Shown piece by piece: positions 16,313 through 26,462 of a stretch of 64,000 bases of DNA (the first letter of the stretch is position 1; the number at the start of each line of letters is the position of its first letter). This DNA is from Flavobacterium sp. (GTDB lineage: Bacteria > Bacteroidota > Bacteroidia > Flavobacteriales > Flavobacteriaceae). Both the position numbers and the translations under genes were made by a program. The notes beneath the pieces are model-generated. The model was not told the DNA's origin. It saw only the letters and a list, made by a program, of their open reading frames with translations, and did not search any database. The stretch spans positions 1 to 64,000 of the forward strand of contig NZ_JAPZSP010000001.1 of NCBI RefSeq assembly GCF_027531705.1, read 5' to 3'.

Positions 16313-17203
16313 ATGAAAACAATAGCTGTAATAGGCGCAGGAACGATGGGCAACGGAATTGCTCACACTTTTGCACAAAGCGGATTTACCGTAAAATTAA
16401 TAGACAAATCAGAAGTTACAATTGCAAAAGCAATGGCAACAATTGCTTCTAACCTTGACCGAATGGTTACAAAAGGAACAATTACCGAAGACGACAAACA
16501 CAAAACAATCGGAAATATAATCACTTACACCGACATAAAAGATGGTGTTGTTGGTTGTGATTTAGTAGTTGAAGCCGCAACAGAAAATGTAACTTTGAAA
16601 CTGAATATCTTCAAACAATTGAGTGAAGTTTGCGATCATAATGTGATTTTAGCAACCAATACTTCTTCAATTTCTATCACGCAAATTGCAGCTCAAGTTG
16701 TTCATCCAGAACGCGTAATCGGAATGCATTTTATGAATCCGGTGCCGATTATGAAATTGGTTGAAATTATCCGCGGTTATTCTACTTCAGATGAAGTGAC
16801 TAAAATCATCATGGATTTATCTATAAAATTAGGAAAAACTCCAACAGAAGTAAACGATTACCCAGGATTTGTAGCCAACAGAATTCTAATGCCAATGATT
16901 AACGAATCTATCGAAACATTATATAACGGAGTTGCTGGCGTTGAAGAAATTGATACGGTAATGAAATTAGGAATGGCACATCCAATGGGACCATTGCAAT
17001 TAGCAGACTTTATTGGTTTAGACGTTTGTCTTTCAATTTTAAACGTGATGTACGACGGATTCAAAAATCCAAAATATGCTCCTTGCCCACTTTTAGTAAA
17101 TATGGTAATGGCCGGAAAACTCGGAGTAAAATCGGGTGAAGGTTTCTATGATTATTCGGAAAGTAAAAAAGCAGAGAAAATTGCAAAGCAATTTTTGAAG
17201 TAA
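16313..17203 (+). CDS. 3-hydroxybutyryl-CoA dehydrogenase
   Basis: A 296-residue cytoplasmic NAD(P)-dependent 3-hydroxyacyl-CoA dehydrogenase. The N-terminus carries the Rossmann loop GAGTMGNGIAHTFAQSG (7-23). HFMNPVPIMKLVEIIRG holds the catalytic His, and GFVANRILMPMINES the conserved Asn. The C-terminal domain (AHPMGPLQLADFIGLD) is the usual short single-domain form of butyryl-CoA/PHB-type enzymes (Hbd, PaaH). It acts in fatty acid or butanoate metabolism. The last codons and the stop are included in a direct repeat that recurs downstream at 17273-17348. Confidence 0.93.
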   Translation: MKTIAVIGAGTMGNGIAHTFAQSGFTVKLIDKSEVTIAKAMATIASNLDRMVTKGTITEDDKHKTIGNIITYTDIKDGVVGCDLVVEAATENVTLKLNIFKQLSEVCDHNVILATNTSSISITQIAAQVVHPERVIGMHFMNPVPIMKLVEIIRGYSTSDEVTKIIMDLSIKLGKTPTEVNDYPGFVANRILMPMINESIETLYNGVAGVEEIDTVMKLGMAHPMGPLQLADFIGLDVCLSILNVMYDGFKNPKYAPCPLLVNMVMAGKLGVKSGEGFYDYSESKKAEKIAKQFLK

Positions 17204-17348
17204 ACAGTCACAGTTTTCAGTCGCAGTAAACTGAATAATGAGACTGAAAACTATAAAAAAAAAGTTTCTAAACAATTTTTGAAGTAAAGAGTCACAGTTT
17301 TCAGTCGCAGTAAACTGAATACTGAGACTGAGACTGAAAACTATAAAA
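17189..17348 (+). repeat. Tandem direct repeat covering a gene end
   Basis: Two copies of a roughly 70-base unit, 17189-17257 and 17273-17348, start with CAATTTTTGAAGTAAA (the 3' end of the dehydrogenase gene with its TAA) and run through a CAGTTTTCAGTCGCAGTAAACTGA segment to ACTATAAA. The second copy differs by a few bases and an extra GAGACT unit. The CAGTTTTCAGTCGCAGTAA part resembles a sequence at 34491-34519. Confidence 0.92.
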
Positions 17349-17349
17349 T

Positions 17350-18570
17350 ATGAGCAAAATAATCCCTTTCAAAGCCGTTCGTCCAACTCCAGATAAAGTC
17401 GCGTTGGTAACTTGTCGTAATTATGATGATTATTCTCCTGCGGAATTGGCTTCGTGGTTGGATTTCAATCCGTATTCGTTTTTACATGTCATAAATCCTG
17501 CTTACGTTCATTCGCAAAAGATTACTTTGGATAAACGTTTTAAAGGTGTCGCTCATAAATACCAAGATTTCAAAAACGATGGTATTTTTCTTGAAGATAC
17601 TAAACCAGCTTTCTTTTTGTATGAAATTCAGACGAAAAGTCAATCATTTACCGGAATTGTATGCGGAACTTCAATTGCTGATTACAAAAACAATGTCATC
17701 AAAAAACACGAAGATACGTTGCAATATCGAGTGGAATTATTCAAAGATTATTTGCATCAAACAGGTTTTAATACAGAACCAGTTTTGATAACGTATCCTG
17801 ATAATTTAGAATTAAATGACTGGATTTCTGAAAAGAAAAAAGAGCAACCAATTTACCATTTTGCCACAACCAACAAAGAAAAACATACACTTTGGAAAGT
17901 AGATTCTGATGTTGAAATCAAGTGGTTAGAATATCAATTTGAAAACATTCCTGAATTATATATTGCTGATGGTCACCATCGTTCTGCATCGGCAGAATTA
18001 TTATATGATCAAGATAAACATTTGGGAAATCAAAATTTAAATTATTTCATGAGTTTTCTAATTGCCGAAAGCAATGTCAAAATTTATGAATTCAATCGAA
18101 TTATTCGTGATTTGAATGGACTTTCTAAAGATGATTTTATTTTAAAATTATCGGAACATTTTATTATCAAAACAAAAGAACAAGAACTTTGGAAACCACA
18201 AAGTAAGTTTGAATTTGGAATGTATCTTGATGGTAGTTTTTATGCTTTATTTTACAAACAAGTAAATGGCAATAATGACAATATTTTAGAAAACCTCGAC
18301 GCTCAAATTTTATACGACAAAGTGCTACAACCATTACTCGGAATTGAAGATTTAAGAAACGACGAACGAATAGAATACATTCCTGGAAAGCAATCTATTT
18401 TGACACTAAAAGAATTGGTTGACGAAGGCGAATTTGAAGTTGGTTTTATGCTATATCCAAGTGATATTTCCGAAATTAAAACATTGGCAGACAACAACTT
18501 AATCATGCCTCCAAAATCAACTTATATCGAACCTAAGTTTAGAAGTGGATTGATGGTTTATGAGTTGTAA
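17350..18570 (+). CDS. DUF1015-family protein
   Basis: A 406-residue member of the DUF1015 (SpoIIE/HTH-associated, uncharacterised) family, recognised by its opening IIPFKAVRPTPDKVA and the conserved central YIADGHHRSASAELLY. No catalytic mechanism has been firmly assigned to the family. It often lies next to serine or CoA metabolism genes in Bacteroidota. Here it follows the 3-hydroxybutyryl-CoA dehydrogenase and precedes yggS on the same strand. The ATG lies 2 bases after the second copy of the direct repeat, so the repeat supplies its leader. Confidence 0.88.
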   Translation: MSKIIPFKAVRPTPDKVALVTCRNYDDYSPAELASWLDFNPYSFLHVINPAYVHSQKITLDKRFKGVAHKYQDFKNDGIFLEDTKPAFFLYEIQTKSQSFTGIVCGTSIADYKNNVIKKHEDTLQYRVELFKDYLHQTGFNTEPVLITYPDNLELNDWISEKKKEQPIYHFATTNKEKHTLWKVDSDVEIKWLEYQFENIPELYIADGHHRSASAELLYDQDKHLGNQNLNYFMSFLIAESNVKIYEFNRIIRDLNGLSKDDFILKLSEHFIIKTKEQELWKPQSKFEFGMYLDGSFYALFYKQVNGNNDNILENLDAQILYDKVLQPLLGIEDLRNDERIEYIPGKQSILTLKELVDEGEFEVGFMLYPSDISEIKTLADNNLIMPPKSTYIEPKFRSGLMVYEL

Positions 18571-18596
18571 TTTTAGAAAAAAGATTAGGTTTTTGA

Positions 18597-18659
18597 GAAC
18601 ACAGATTTAAGAAATCTATAAAATTTTAAAAATTTCTCAAATTTCTTAAATCTGTGTTC
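18597..18659. repeat. 19-bp perfect inverted repeat in the DUF1015-yggS spacer
   Basis: GAACACAGATTTAAGAAAT (18597-18615) pairs exactly with 18641-18659 around a 25-base loop that itself contains AAATTTTTAAAATTTT-like sequence. It is an intergenic hairpin rather than a terminator: no T run follows in either direction. Confidence 0.85.
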
Positions 18660-18685
18660 CAATAAATATAGAAATAGTAAAGAAA

Positions 18686-19354
18686 ATGTCAATAAAAGAA
18701 AATCTTCTCCAAATAAAATCCCAACTTCCAAATCACGTAACTCTTGTAGCGGTTTCTAAAACCAAACCTGTTGCCGATTTGATGGAAGCGTATAATGCTG
18801 GTCAGCGTATTTTTGGAGAAAATTATGTCCAAGAATTAGTTGAAAAACATCAAGAATTACCTAAAGATATTCAATGGCATTTTATTGGTCATTTACAATC
18901 CAGAAAAGCAAAACTCATTGCACCATTCGTTAACTTAATTCACGGTGTTGATAGTTTAAAATTACTCCATGAAATCAATAAAGAAGCTCAAAAAAACAAT
19001 CGTGTTATTGATTGTTTACTTCAAATTTTTATTGCCGAAGAAGAAAGTAAATTTGGATTGGATGAAGACGAATTGAATGGAATTCTGAGATTTATTACTC
19101 AGAATAGTGAAATTTATAAAAATATTAGAGTCATTGGTTTAATGGGAATGGCAACTTTCACAGACAACCAAAACCAAATAAAAAAAGAACTTGTTCATTT
19201 AAAATCAATTTTTGACAAACTCAAAATGTTACCTAAAACCCAAAACCTACAACCTACAACCTTATCAATGGGAATGTCAGGCGATTACAAACTAGCAATC
19301 GAATGCGGAAGCACAATGGTTCGAATAGGAAGTAGTATCTTTGGTGTGCGATAA
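18686..19354 (+). CDS. YggS-family pyridoxal-phosphate homeostasis protein
   Basis: A 222-residue PLP-binding protein of the YggS/PROSC family, a single alanine-racemase-like barrel without racemase partner domain. The cofactor lysine is Lys25 in VAVSKTKP. Other family motifs are GENYVQELVEKH, WHFIGHLQSRKAK, LMGMATF, and the C-terminal MGMSGDYKLAIECGSTMVRIGSSIFG region, listed here by its core MSGDY and RIGSSIFG. The protein buffers free PLP and affects amino acid balance. A hairpin precedes it and a four-helix-bundle gene follows. Confidence 0.95.
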   Translation: MSIKENLLQIKSQLPNHVTLVAVSKTKPVADLMEAYNAGQRIFGENYVQELVEKHQELPKDIQWHFIGHLQSRKAKLIAPFVNLIHGVDSLKLLHEINKEAQKNNRVIDCLLQIFIAEEESKFGLDEDELNGILRFITQNSEIYKNIRVIGLMGMATFTDNQNQIKKELVHLKSIFDKLKMLPKTQNLQPTTLSMGMSGDYKLAIECGSTMVRIGSSIFGVR

Positions 19355-19407
19355 ATTTCAAAAATCAATTGCAATTATAATATCAAAAATCAATTTAAAA
19401 AATAAAA

Positions 19408-19776
19408 ATGGAAGAAAACAATGTTTTCAGTGAAAAAATTTTCAATTTTGAAGATAGATTAGTTCGATTTGCTGGAGAATGCATTTTCTTTACAAGGAAT
19501 TTGAATAAATCTTATGAAAATGAATATTACAAAAATCAATTAATTAGATCTTCAGGAAGTTCTTCATTAAATTTTGGTGAAGCACAAGGTACAATTAGCG
19601 ATAAGGATTTTGTTTTTAAAGTAGGTTTAGCCGTTAAAGAATTAAAAGAATCTCGAAATTCGTTGAAAATATTAAACTATATAAGAGAAGGAGATGAAAC
19701 TATAAGACTTTTGCTTATAAAGGAAGTTGAAGAATTAATAGCAATAGCATCAAAAATGATAATTAACAAAAAATGA
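19408..19776 (+). CDS. Four-helix-bundle protein (S23/IVP family), copy 1
   Basis: A 122-residue helical protein of the family found in 23S rRNA intervening sequences (TIGR02436/PF05635 type). Signatures: NFEDRLVRFAGECIFF at the start, NQLIRSSGSSSLNFGEAQG in the middle, then KDFVFKVGLAVKELKESRNSL and a final helix EVEELIAIASKMI. The pentameric family is related to Avd of diversity-generating retroelements and may bind nucleic acid; its role is unknown. It is set between yggS and an exonuclease gene, with a CAATATCAAT-rich hairpin region directly after the stop. A paralogue is at 36830-37186. Confidence 0.87.
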   Translation: MEENNVFSEKIFNFEDRLVRFAGECIFFTRNLNKSYENEYYKNQLIRSSGSSSLNFGEAQGTISDKDFVFKVGLAVKELKESRNSLKILNYIREGDETIRLLLIKEVEELIAIASKMIINKK

Positions 19777-19778
19777 TT

Positions 19779-19860
19779 CAATGTCAATAGCAATATCAAT
19801 GACAAAATTCAATCTTGAAACTTGTTATTGACATTGTAATTGATATTGATATTGCCATTG
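19779..19860. repeat. CAATATCAAT-type hairpin region after the four-helix-bundle gene
   Basis: Two competing inverted pairs are visible: CAATGTCAATA (19779-19789) with TATTGACATTG (19826-19836), an 11-bp perfect match, and 19785-19800 with 19845-19860 (15 of 16). The region directly follows the four-helix-bundle gene and ends 3 bases before the next ATG. Confidence 0.75.
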
Positions 19861-19863
19861 AAA

Positions 19864-21225
19864 ATGTACTGCATTCTCGACATAGAAACCACTGGAGGTC
19901 AATTCAATGAAGAAGGAATTACCGAAATCGCCATCTACAAATTTGATGGTCACGAAGTCGTGGATCAATTTATCAGTTTGGTCAATCCCGAAATTCCCAT
20001 TCAGCCGTTTGTAGTGAAGTTAACTGGTATTAACAACGCCATGTTGCGATCGGCACCCAAGTTTTATGAAGTCGCCAAACGTATTATCGAAATCACCGAA
20101 GGCTGCATCATTGTGGCACACAACGCTTCTTTCGATTACCGAATTTTACGCACAGAATTCAATCGTTTAGGTTATGATTTTATAAAACCAACTCTTTGCA
20201 CCGTTGAACTTTCCAAAAAATTAATTCCAGACCAACTTTCCTATAGTCTAGGAAAACTTGTTCGCGCATTGGGAATTCCTATGGCTGATAGACATCGTGC
20301 TAGTGGTGACGCAATGGCAACAGTCAAATTATTCAAAATACTTTTGGCAAAAGATACCGAAAAAGAAATTTTAATTAGTTCAATAAAAGCCGAAATCAAA
20401 ACGGGTTTATCGCCAAAATTGCTTGATATTGTTGAAAGTTTACCTTCTAAAACGGGAATTTATTACATTCACAACGAAAAAGGAAATCTAGTTTATATCG
20501 GCAAAAGCAAAAACATCAAAAAGCGTATCAATCAGCATTTTACGGGAACTTCTGGCAAAAGCAAAAAGATTCAGCGTGAAGTATTTGCCGTAACTTTTGA
20601 AGAAACAGGTAGCGAATTGATCGCGCTTCTCAAAGAAAGCGAAGAAATCAAAATCAACAAACCTATTTACAATCGTGCGCAACGAAAAAGCATTTTTCAA
20701 TGGGCTTTGTATAAAGAAAAAGATGCCAAAGGTTATTTCAATCTAAAATTGCAAAAAGCCGATGGTCGCAAAAAGGAAATCACCTCGTTTACATCCATTC
20801 AAGAAGGCAAAAATGCGCTTTTCAGAATCACTGAAAAATACAATTTATGCCAAAAATTAAATGGCTTGTACGAAACCCAAAACGGTTGTTTTCAGTACAA
20901 AATAAAAGAGTGCAATGGCGCATGTTTAGGCATTGAATCGCCCGAAATATATAACGAAAGAGTCGATGAATTCATAAACGAACTGACTTTTGAAAACAAC
21001 AATATGGTAGTAATCGATAGAGGTCGAACCGTCAACGAAAGAAGCGCAGTTCTAATCGAAAACGGCATTTACAAAGGCTATTGTTTTTTCGATCTAAATT
21101 ACCAAGTCAACAACATCGAAATATTAAAAAATATCATCATTCCAATGCAAAATAACCGCGATACACGTACAATTATTCAAGGTTATTTAAGAAAAAACAA
21201 AGTAATGAGAATACTTAAATTTTAA
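19864..21225 (+). CDS. DnaQ-like 3'-5' exonuclease fused to a GIY-YIG nuclease domain
   Basis: A 453-residue two-nuclease protein. Residues 1-165 are a DEDDh exonuclease like DNA polymerase III epsilon: LDIETTGG, VAHNASFDYRIL and ADRHRASGDAMAT. From about 190 comes a UvrC/Cho-type GIY-YIG domain (TGIYYIHNEKGNLVYIGKSKNIKKRINQHF). A cysteine-containing tail with NLCQKLNGLYET and CNGACLG follows, as in UvrC-like proteins of Bacteroidota. A role in DNA repair is expected. The ATG at 19864 begins MYCILDIETTGG; the open frame upstream to 19840 lies inside a hairpin. Confidence 0.9.
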   Translation: MYCILDIETTGGQFNEEGITEIAIYKFDGHEVVDQFISLVNPEIPIQPFVVKLTGINNAMLRSAPKFYEVAKRIIEITEGCIIVAHNASFDYRILRTEFNRLGYDFIKPTLCTVELSKKLIPDQLSYSLGKLVRALGIPMADRHRASGDAMATVKLFKILLAKDTEKEILISSIKAEIKTGLSPKLLDIVESLPSKTGIYYIHNEKGNLVYIGKSKNIKKRINQHFTGTSGKSKKIQREVFAVTFEETGSELIALLKESEEIKINKPIYNRAQRKSIFQWALYKEKDAKGYFNLKLQKADGRKKEITSFTSIQEGKNALFRITEKYNLCQKLNGLYETQNGCFQYKIKECNGACLGIESPEIYNERVDEFINELTFENNNMVVIDRGRTVNERSAVLIENGIYKGYCFFDLNYQVNNIEILKNIIIPMQNNRDTRTIIQGYLRKNKVMRILKF

Positions 21226-21232
21226 TTTTTTA

Positions 21233-21314
21233 GGAGCTATTTCCCGCTATCCGTTGCAATCTTTTCTTTTTTAAAGAAAAAAAGAAAAGGATTTCCACTA
21301 CTATCGGGGCTAGT
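21233..21314. repeat. Modular intergenic element with hairpin core, copy 1
   Basis: Left flank GGAGCTATTTCCCGCTATCC-GTTGCAAT and right flank TTTCCACTACTATCGGGGCTA enclose a perfect 12-bp stem (21261-21272 with 21278-21289, loop of 5). The flanks match those of the element at 41625-41734, whose core hairpin has an unrelated sequence but the same stem and loop lengths. The core may act as a terminator for the exonuclease gene. Confidence 0.8.
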
Positions 21315-21338
21315 TTCATCACTGCAAAACTACAACTT

Positions 21339-22265
21339 TTGAATTATTTAATTACCATAATCGGACCAACAGCTATAGGAAAAACTTCCTTAAGTATCAC
21401 TTTGGCAAAACATTTTGGTTGCGATGTTATTTCGTGTGATAGTCGCCAGTTTTTCAAAGAAATGAAAATTGGTACTGCTGTTCCAACCGATGAAGAATTG
21501 GCTTCGGCAACGCATCATTTTATCCAGAACAAATCTATTTTTGAAAATTACACTGTAGGCGATTTCGAAAAAGAAGCTATTGCCAAATTAGATGAATTAT
21601 TTCTGAAAAATAACATTCAAATCATGGTTGGTGGTTCAGGTTTGTATGTTGATGCAGTTCTAAAAGGTTTTGATGAATTTCCTGAAATTGATAGTAAAAT
21701 AAGAGATGAAGTTCGCCAAAACTATGAAAAACACGGAATCGAATTTCTTCTAAATCAATTAAAAGAATTAGATTCAGAATATTTTAATTTCATAACAGAA
21801 ACCAATCCACAAACACTGCAAAATCCGCAACGAATGATGCGCTTTGTCGAAGTTTGTTTGAGTACAAATCAACCCTATTCATCGTTTTTGAATAAAGAAA
21901 AAAACAAAAGAAACTTCACGCCGATCATTATAGGTTTAGAAGCCGAAAGAGCAACTATGTACAACCGTATCAACCAACGAGTTGACATCATGCTAAATGA
22001 AGGCTTGCTAGTCGAAGCTGAAAAATTAATTCCAAATAAAGAACTGAATGCCTTACAAACCGTTGGTTATCGTGAACTATTCGATTATTTTGAAGGAAAA
22101 ACAACATTAGAATTCGCCATCGAAGAAATCAAGAAAAACACACGAAGATTTTCAAAACGCCAATTAACCTGGTTCAAACGAACAGAAAATGCAACTTGGT
22201 TTGATTATTTGACTGACAGAAATGAAATTATACATTTTATAGAAAGCAAAATAGTAACTTTATAA
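21339..22265 (+). CDS. miaA: tRNA dimethylallyltransferase MiaA
   Basis: A 308-residue enzyme that adds a dimethylallyl group to A37 of tRNAs reading UNN codons. The P-loop GPTAIGKTSLS (9-19), CDSRQF (32-37) and the later QTVGYRELF are family hallmarks. No ATG lies between the in-frame upstream region and the P-loop, and the next Met is around residue 43, so translation must start at the TTG at 21339 (MNYLITIIGPT). A modular hairpin element ends 24 bases upstream. A hypothetical lipoprotein gene follows 12 bases later. Confidence 0.95.
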   Translation: MNYLITIIGPTAIGKTSLSITLAKHFGCDVISCDSRQFFKEMKIGTAVPTDEELASATHHFIQNKSIFENYTVGDFEKEAIAKLDELFLKNNIQIMVGGSGLYVDAVLKGFDEFPEIDSKIRDEVRQNYEKHGIEFLLNQLKELDSEYFNFITETNPQTLQNPQRMMRFVEVCLSTNQPYSSFLNKEKNKRNFTPIIIGLEAERATMYNRINQRVDIMLNEGLLVEAEKLIPNKELNALQTVGYRELFDYFEGKTTLEFAIEEIKKNTRRFSKRQLTWFKRTENATWFDYLTDRNEIIHFIESKIVTL

Positions 22266-22277
22266 AAAAATAATACA

Positions 22278-22955
22278 ATGAAAAATAAATACATTCTGTT
22301 TCTAGTAATACTCTTTTTTTCCTCTTGTGAAATAGAATATGATGGACAAACAAAAATAGTTGTTAAAGGAAAAGTTATTAATCAAAATAACGAGCCAATT
22401 AGTAATAATCAAGTTAACTTATTAGTTTCAATAAACAGTAGTGGTGAAAACTTTATTTTTGGCTATCCGTCTGAAACCAATTTCATTGGAAAAGCTAAAA
22501 CAGATTTAAATGGAAACTATACAATTGTAATTCCTCAACCTAAAAATTTTGGAGAGATTGTGGTTATTACTAATTCTGATAATTCTATTTATAACAAAAA
22601 ACAGTTTGCAAATATTAACCTTACTAACTTCAGTAATTTCGAATTAATATTGCCTACTTCTAAACTATATAATAAGTCAGATTTATGTACTTTAAATATA
22701 ATTCTAAATCCTCTAAACACCAATTCACAAATCACAAAACTTGAGTATTTTGGAGAAATTCCTAGAGAAATTGAATATATTAATCGTATTGAAGAAAATG
22801 TAAATTATTTTGAAAATGCATTTACAGTAAAAAAAAATCAAACAATAGTAGTAAAATATGAAGTGAAAAATTATTTGACTAATGAAACAACAACGCAAGA
22901 ACAAAATATTGAAATTCCCAATGTTACTGAATTTAATTACACACTAAATTTCTAA
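22278..22955 (+). CDS. Hypothetical lipoprotein with carboxypeptidase-regulatory-like fold
   Basis: A 225-residue exported protein with lipobox FSSC (Cys17). After the signal comes KIVVKGKVINQNNEPISNNQVNLL, then KTDLNGNYTIVIPQP, the pattern of a CarboxypepD_reg/transthyretin-like beta-sandwich. The second half shows no recognised domain. Lipoproteins of this type are outer-membrane-anchored in Bacteroidota. It lies between miaA and a small barrel protein with a 3-base gap to the next gene, suggesting that the lipoprotein and barrel work together. Confidence 0.7.
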   Translation: MKNKYILFLVILFFSSCEIEYDGQTKIVVKGKVINQNNEPISNNQVNLLVSINSSGENFIFGYPSETNFIGKAKTDLNGNYTIVIPQPKNFGEIVVITNSDNSIYNKKQFANINLTNFSNFELILPTSKLYNKSDLCTLNIILNPLNTNSQITKLEYFGEIPREIEYINRIEENVNYFENAFTVKKNQTIVVKYEVKNYLTNETTTQEQNIEIPNVTEFNYTLNF

Positions 22956-22958
22956 AGC

Positions 22959-23555
22959 ATGAATAAATTATTTTTCATAACGCTACTTTTTTCATCCTTT
23001 TTATGGTCTCAAGAAGTCCAAAATCAGCAGAATTTAGTTCATCCTGATTTTGCAATTGGAATTGTTACAAACAACTATTTTGGAGAAAATTATCTATCAA
23101 AAGGGCATCAAAATAGAAGTATTGGAATACAAATAAAAAGCAACTGGATTCATTACAATGATTTCAGCCTAGGAATTGGTTTAGAAAAAAGTACTCAAAA
23201 AGTAATTGATAAATCAATTGGAGGAAATATTGATAAGTCAAATACAAATTCAATTTTTGGCACTTTATCTTATAAAATACCCGTAAATAATGAACTTATA
23301 ATTAGCCCCGAATTAAATTATGGTGGAATAGAATTAAGACAAAAAAGTGGTGGGAAATTTTATGGTGAACAAAATGGGACTAGATATGGCGCTGGAATTA
23401 ACATAAATTATATGTTTGAAAAATATTTTTCTATTTATTCTAATGTAAGTTATTCAGATTATAATTTCAACACGAAAACTTCTCAAGAATATTTAGATTA
23501 TTTTAAAAATGCAACCGCAATAAGTATTTCAATTGGAATAAAATTTCACTCTTAA
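22959..23555 (+). CDS. Hypothetical outer membrane beta-barrel protein
   Basis: A 198-residue protein with a signal peptide (MNKLFFITLLFSSFLWSQ). Alternating aromatic strands (NYFGENYLS, SIGIQIKSNWIHYND, SLGIGLEKS, YGAGININYMFEKYFSIYSNVSY) end in ISIGIKFHS, consistent with a small barrel. No family is recognised. It is packed between the lipoprotein gene (3-base gap) and the thioesterase gene (3-base gap). Confidence 0.65.
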   Translation: MNKLFFITLLFSSFLWSQEVQNQQNLVHPDFAIGIVTNNYFGENYLSKGHQNRSIGIQIKSNWIHYNDFSLGIGLEKSTQKVIDKSIGGNIDKSNTNSIFGTLSYKIPVNNELIISPELNYGGIELRQKSGGKFYGEQNGTRYGAGININYMFEKYFSIYSNVSYSDYNFNTKTSQEYLDYFKNATAISISIGIKFHS

Positions 23556-23558
23556 AAA

Positions 23559-24284
23559 ATGCCGATTTCACCAAACTTCACTTCTATCCTATCCAAAGAT
23601 TGGGAAATCAATTTTCTGCAATGTTATCCAAATGGGAATTTGAAATACACCGAATTGTGCAATCTTTTTCAGTTAACAGCGGCAGCACATTCTGAATTGG
23701 GCGGCATTAGTTTTAGCGACATGCAAGAATTTCATCAAGCATGGGTTTTGAGTAAAATGCTAGTAGAAGTGCATAAATTACCCAAATGGAAAGACAAAGT
23801 AACCGTAAAAACTTGGATTAAATCGTTAGAAAATTCGCGTTCGGTTCGTTGTTTAGAACTTTATCTTGGTGAAGAAAAATTAGTAGGCTGCGAAACTTTT
23901 TGGGCGGTTTTCAATACTCAAACTCGTCGTCCCGAATCATTAGCATTGCCAAGCGATCACTTTGAAAAATATCCTGAAGCAAGTGCAACACAAAATTCAT
24001 TTTCAAAAATCAACATTCAAAATGAATTTACAACTATTATCGAACGAAAAGTTGCTTTATCTGATTTAGACATTGTAAATCACATGAATAGCGTAAAATA
24101 TCTAGAATGGTGTTTAGACACAATCAATCCAAAAGACTTAATTTCTGGCAAACTCAAAAGTTTTGAAATGAATTATCTAAAAGAATTATCGCTTTCTGAC
24201 CAAGTAACAATTGCTCAAAAAGAATCTGTTATAACTATCAATAAAGATGGTAAGACTTGTTTTGCTTTGAGTTTTATAGTGTAA
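23559..24284 (+). CDS. Acyl-ACP thioesterase (FatA/B family)
   Basis: A 241-residue double hot-dog thioesterase that releases fatty acids from acyl carrier protein. The first hot-dog domain (about 10-125) has WVLSKMLVEVHKLPKWKDKV and WIKSLENSRSVRCLELY; the second carries ALSDLDIVNHMNSVKYLEWCLD with the Asn/His pair typical of the family active site. It likely tunes membrane fatty acid supply. Last gene of the plus-strand series; a palindromic spacer separates it from convergent ligA. Confidence 0.88.
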   Translation: MPISPNFTSILSKDWEINFLQCYPNGNLKYTELCNLFQLTAAAHSELGGISFSDMQEFHQAWVLSKMLVEVHKLPKWKDKVTVKTWIKSLENSRSVRCLELYLGEEKLVGCETFWAVFNTQTRRPESLALPSDHFEKYPEASATQNSFSKINIQNEFTTIIERKVALSDLDIVNHMNSVKYLEWCLDTINPKDLISGKLKSFEMNYLKELSLSDQVTIAQKESVITINKDGKTCFALSFIV

Positions 24285-24288
24285 TATT

Positions 24289-24396
24289 TCAACACAAATT
24301 CCACAAATTATCACAAATTATTTTGCATTTATTATTTCACTAATTAAAGTTTGTGAAATTTAAGTTTTGAAATTTTCGTGAAATTCGTGTCTTTTC
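24289..24396. repeat. Intergenic CACGAATT-type palindromic repeat, copy 2
   Basis: The spacer between convergent genes reads CACAAATTCCACAAATTATC in its left half and GTGAAATTCGTGTC at its right end, with TTTCACTAATTAAAGTTTGTGAAA inside. It forms an imperfect long hairpin related to the copies at 3524-3632 and 62491-62618. Confidence 0.75.
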
Positions 24397-24397
24397 C

Positions 24398-26401
<2,004 letters not shown>

Positions 26402-26462
26402 CTATAATAGTGTTTAATTTTGCACTAAAATAACCAATAATTTTGAATTTGTTGCAAAAAAA

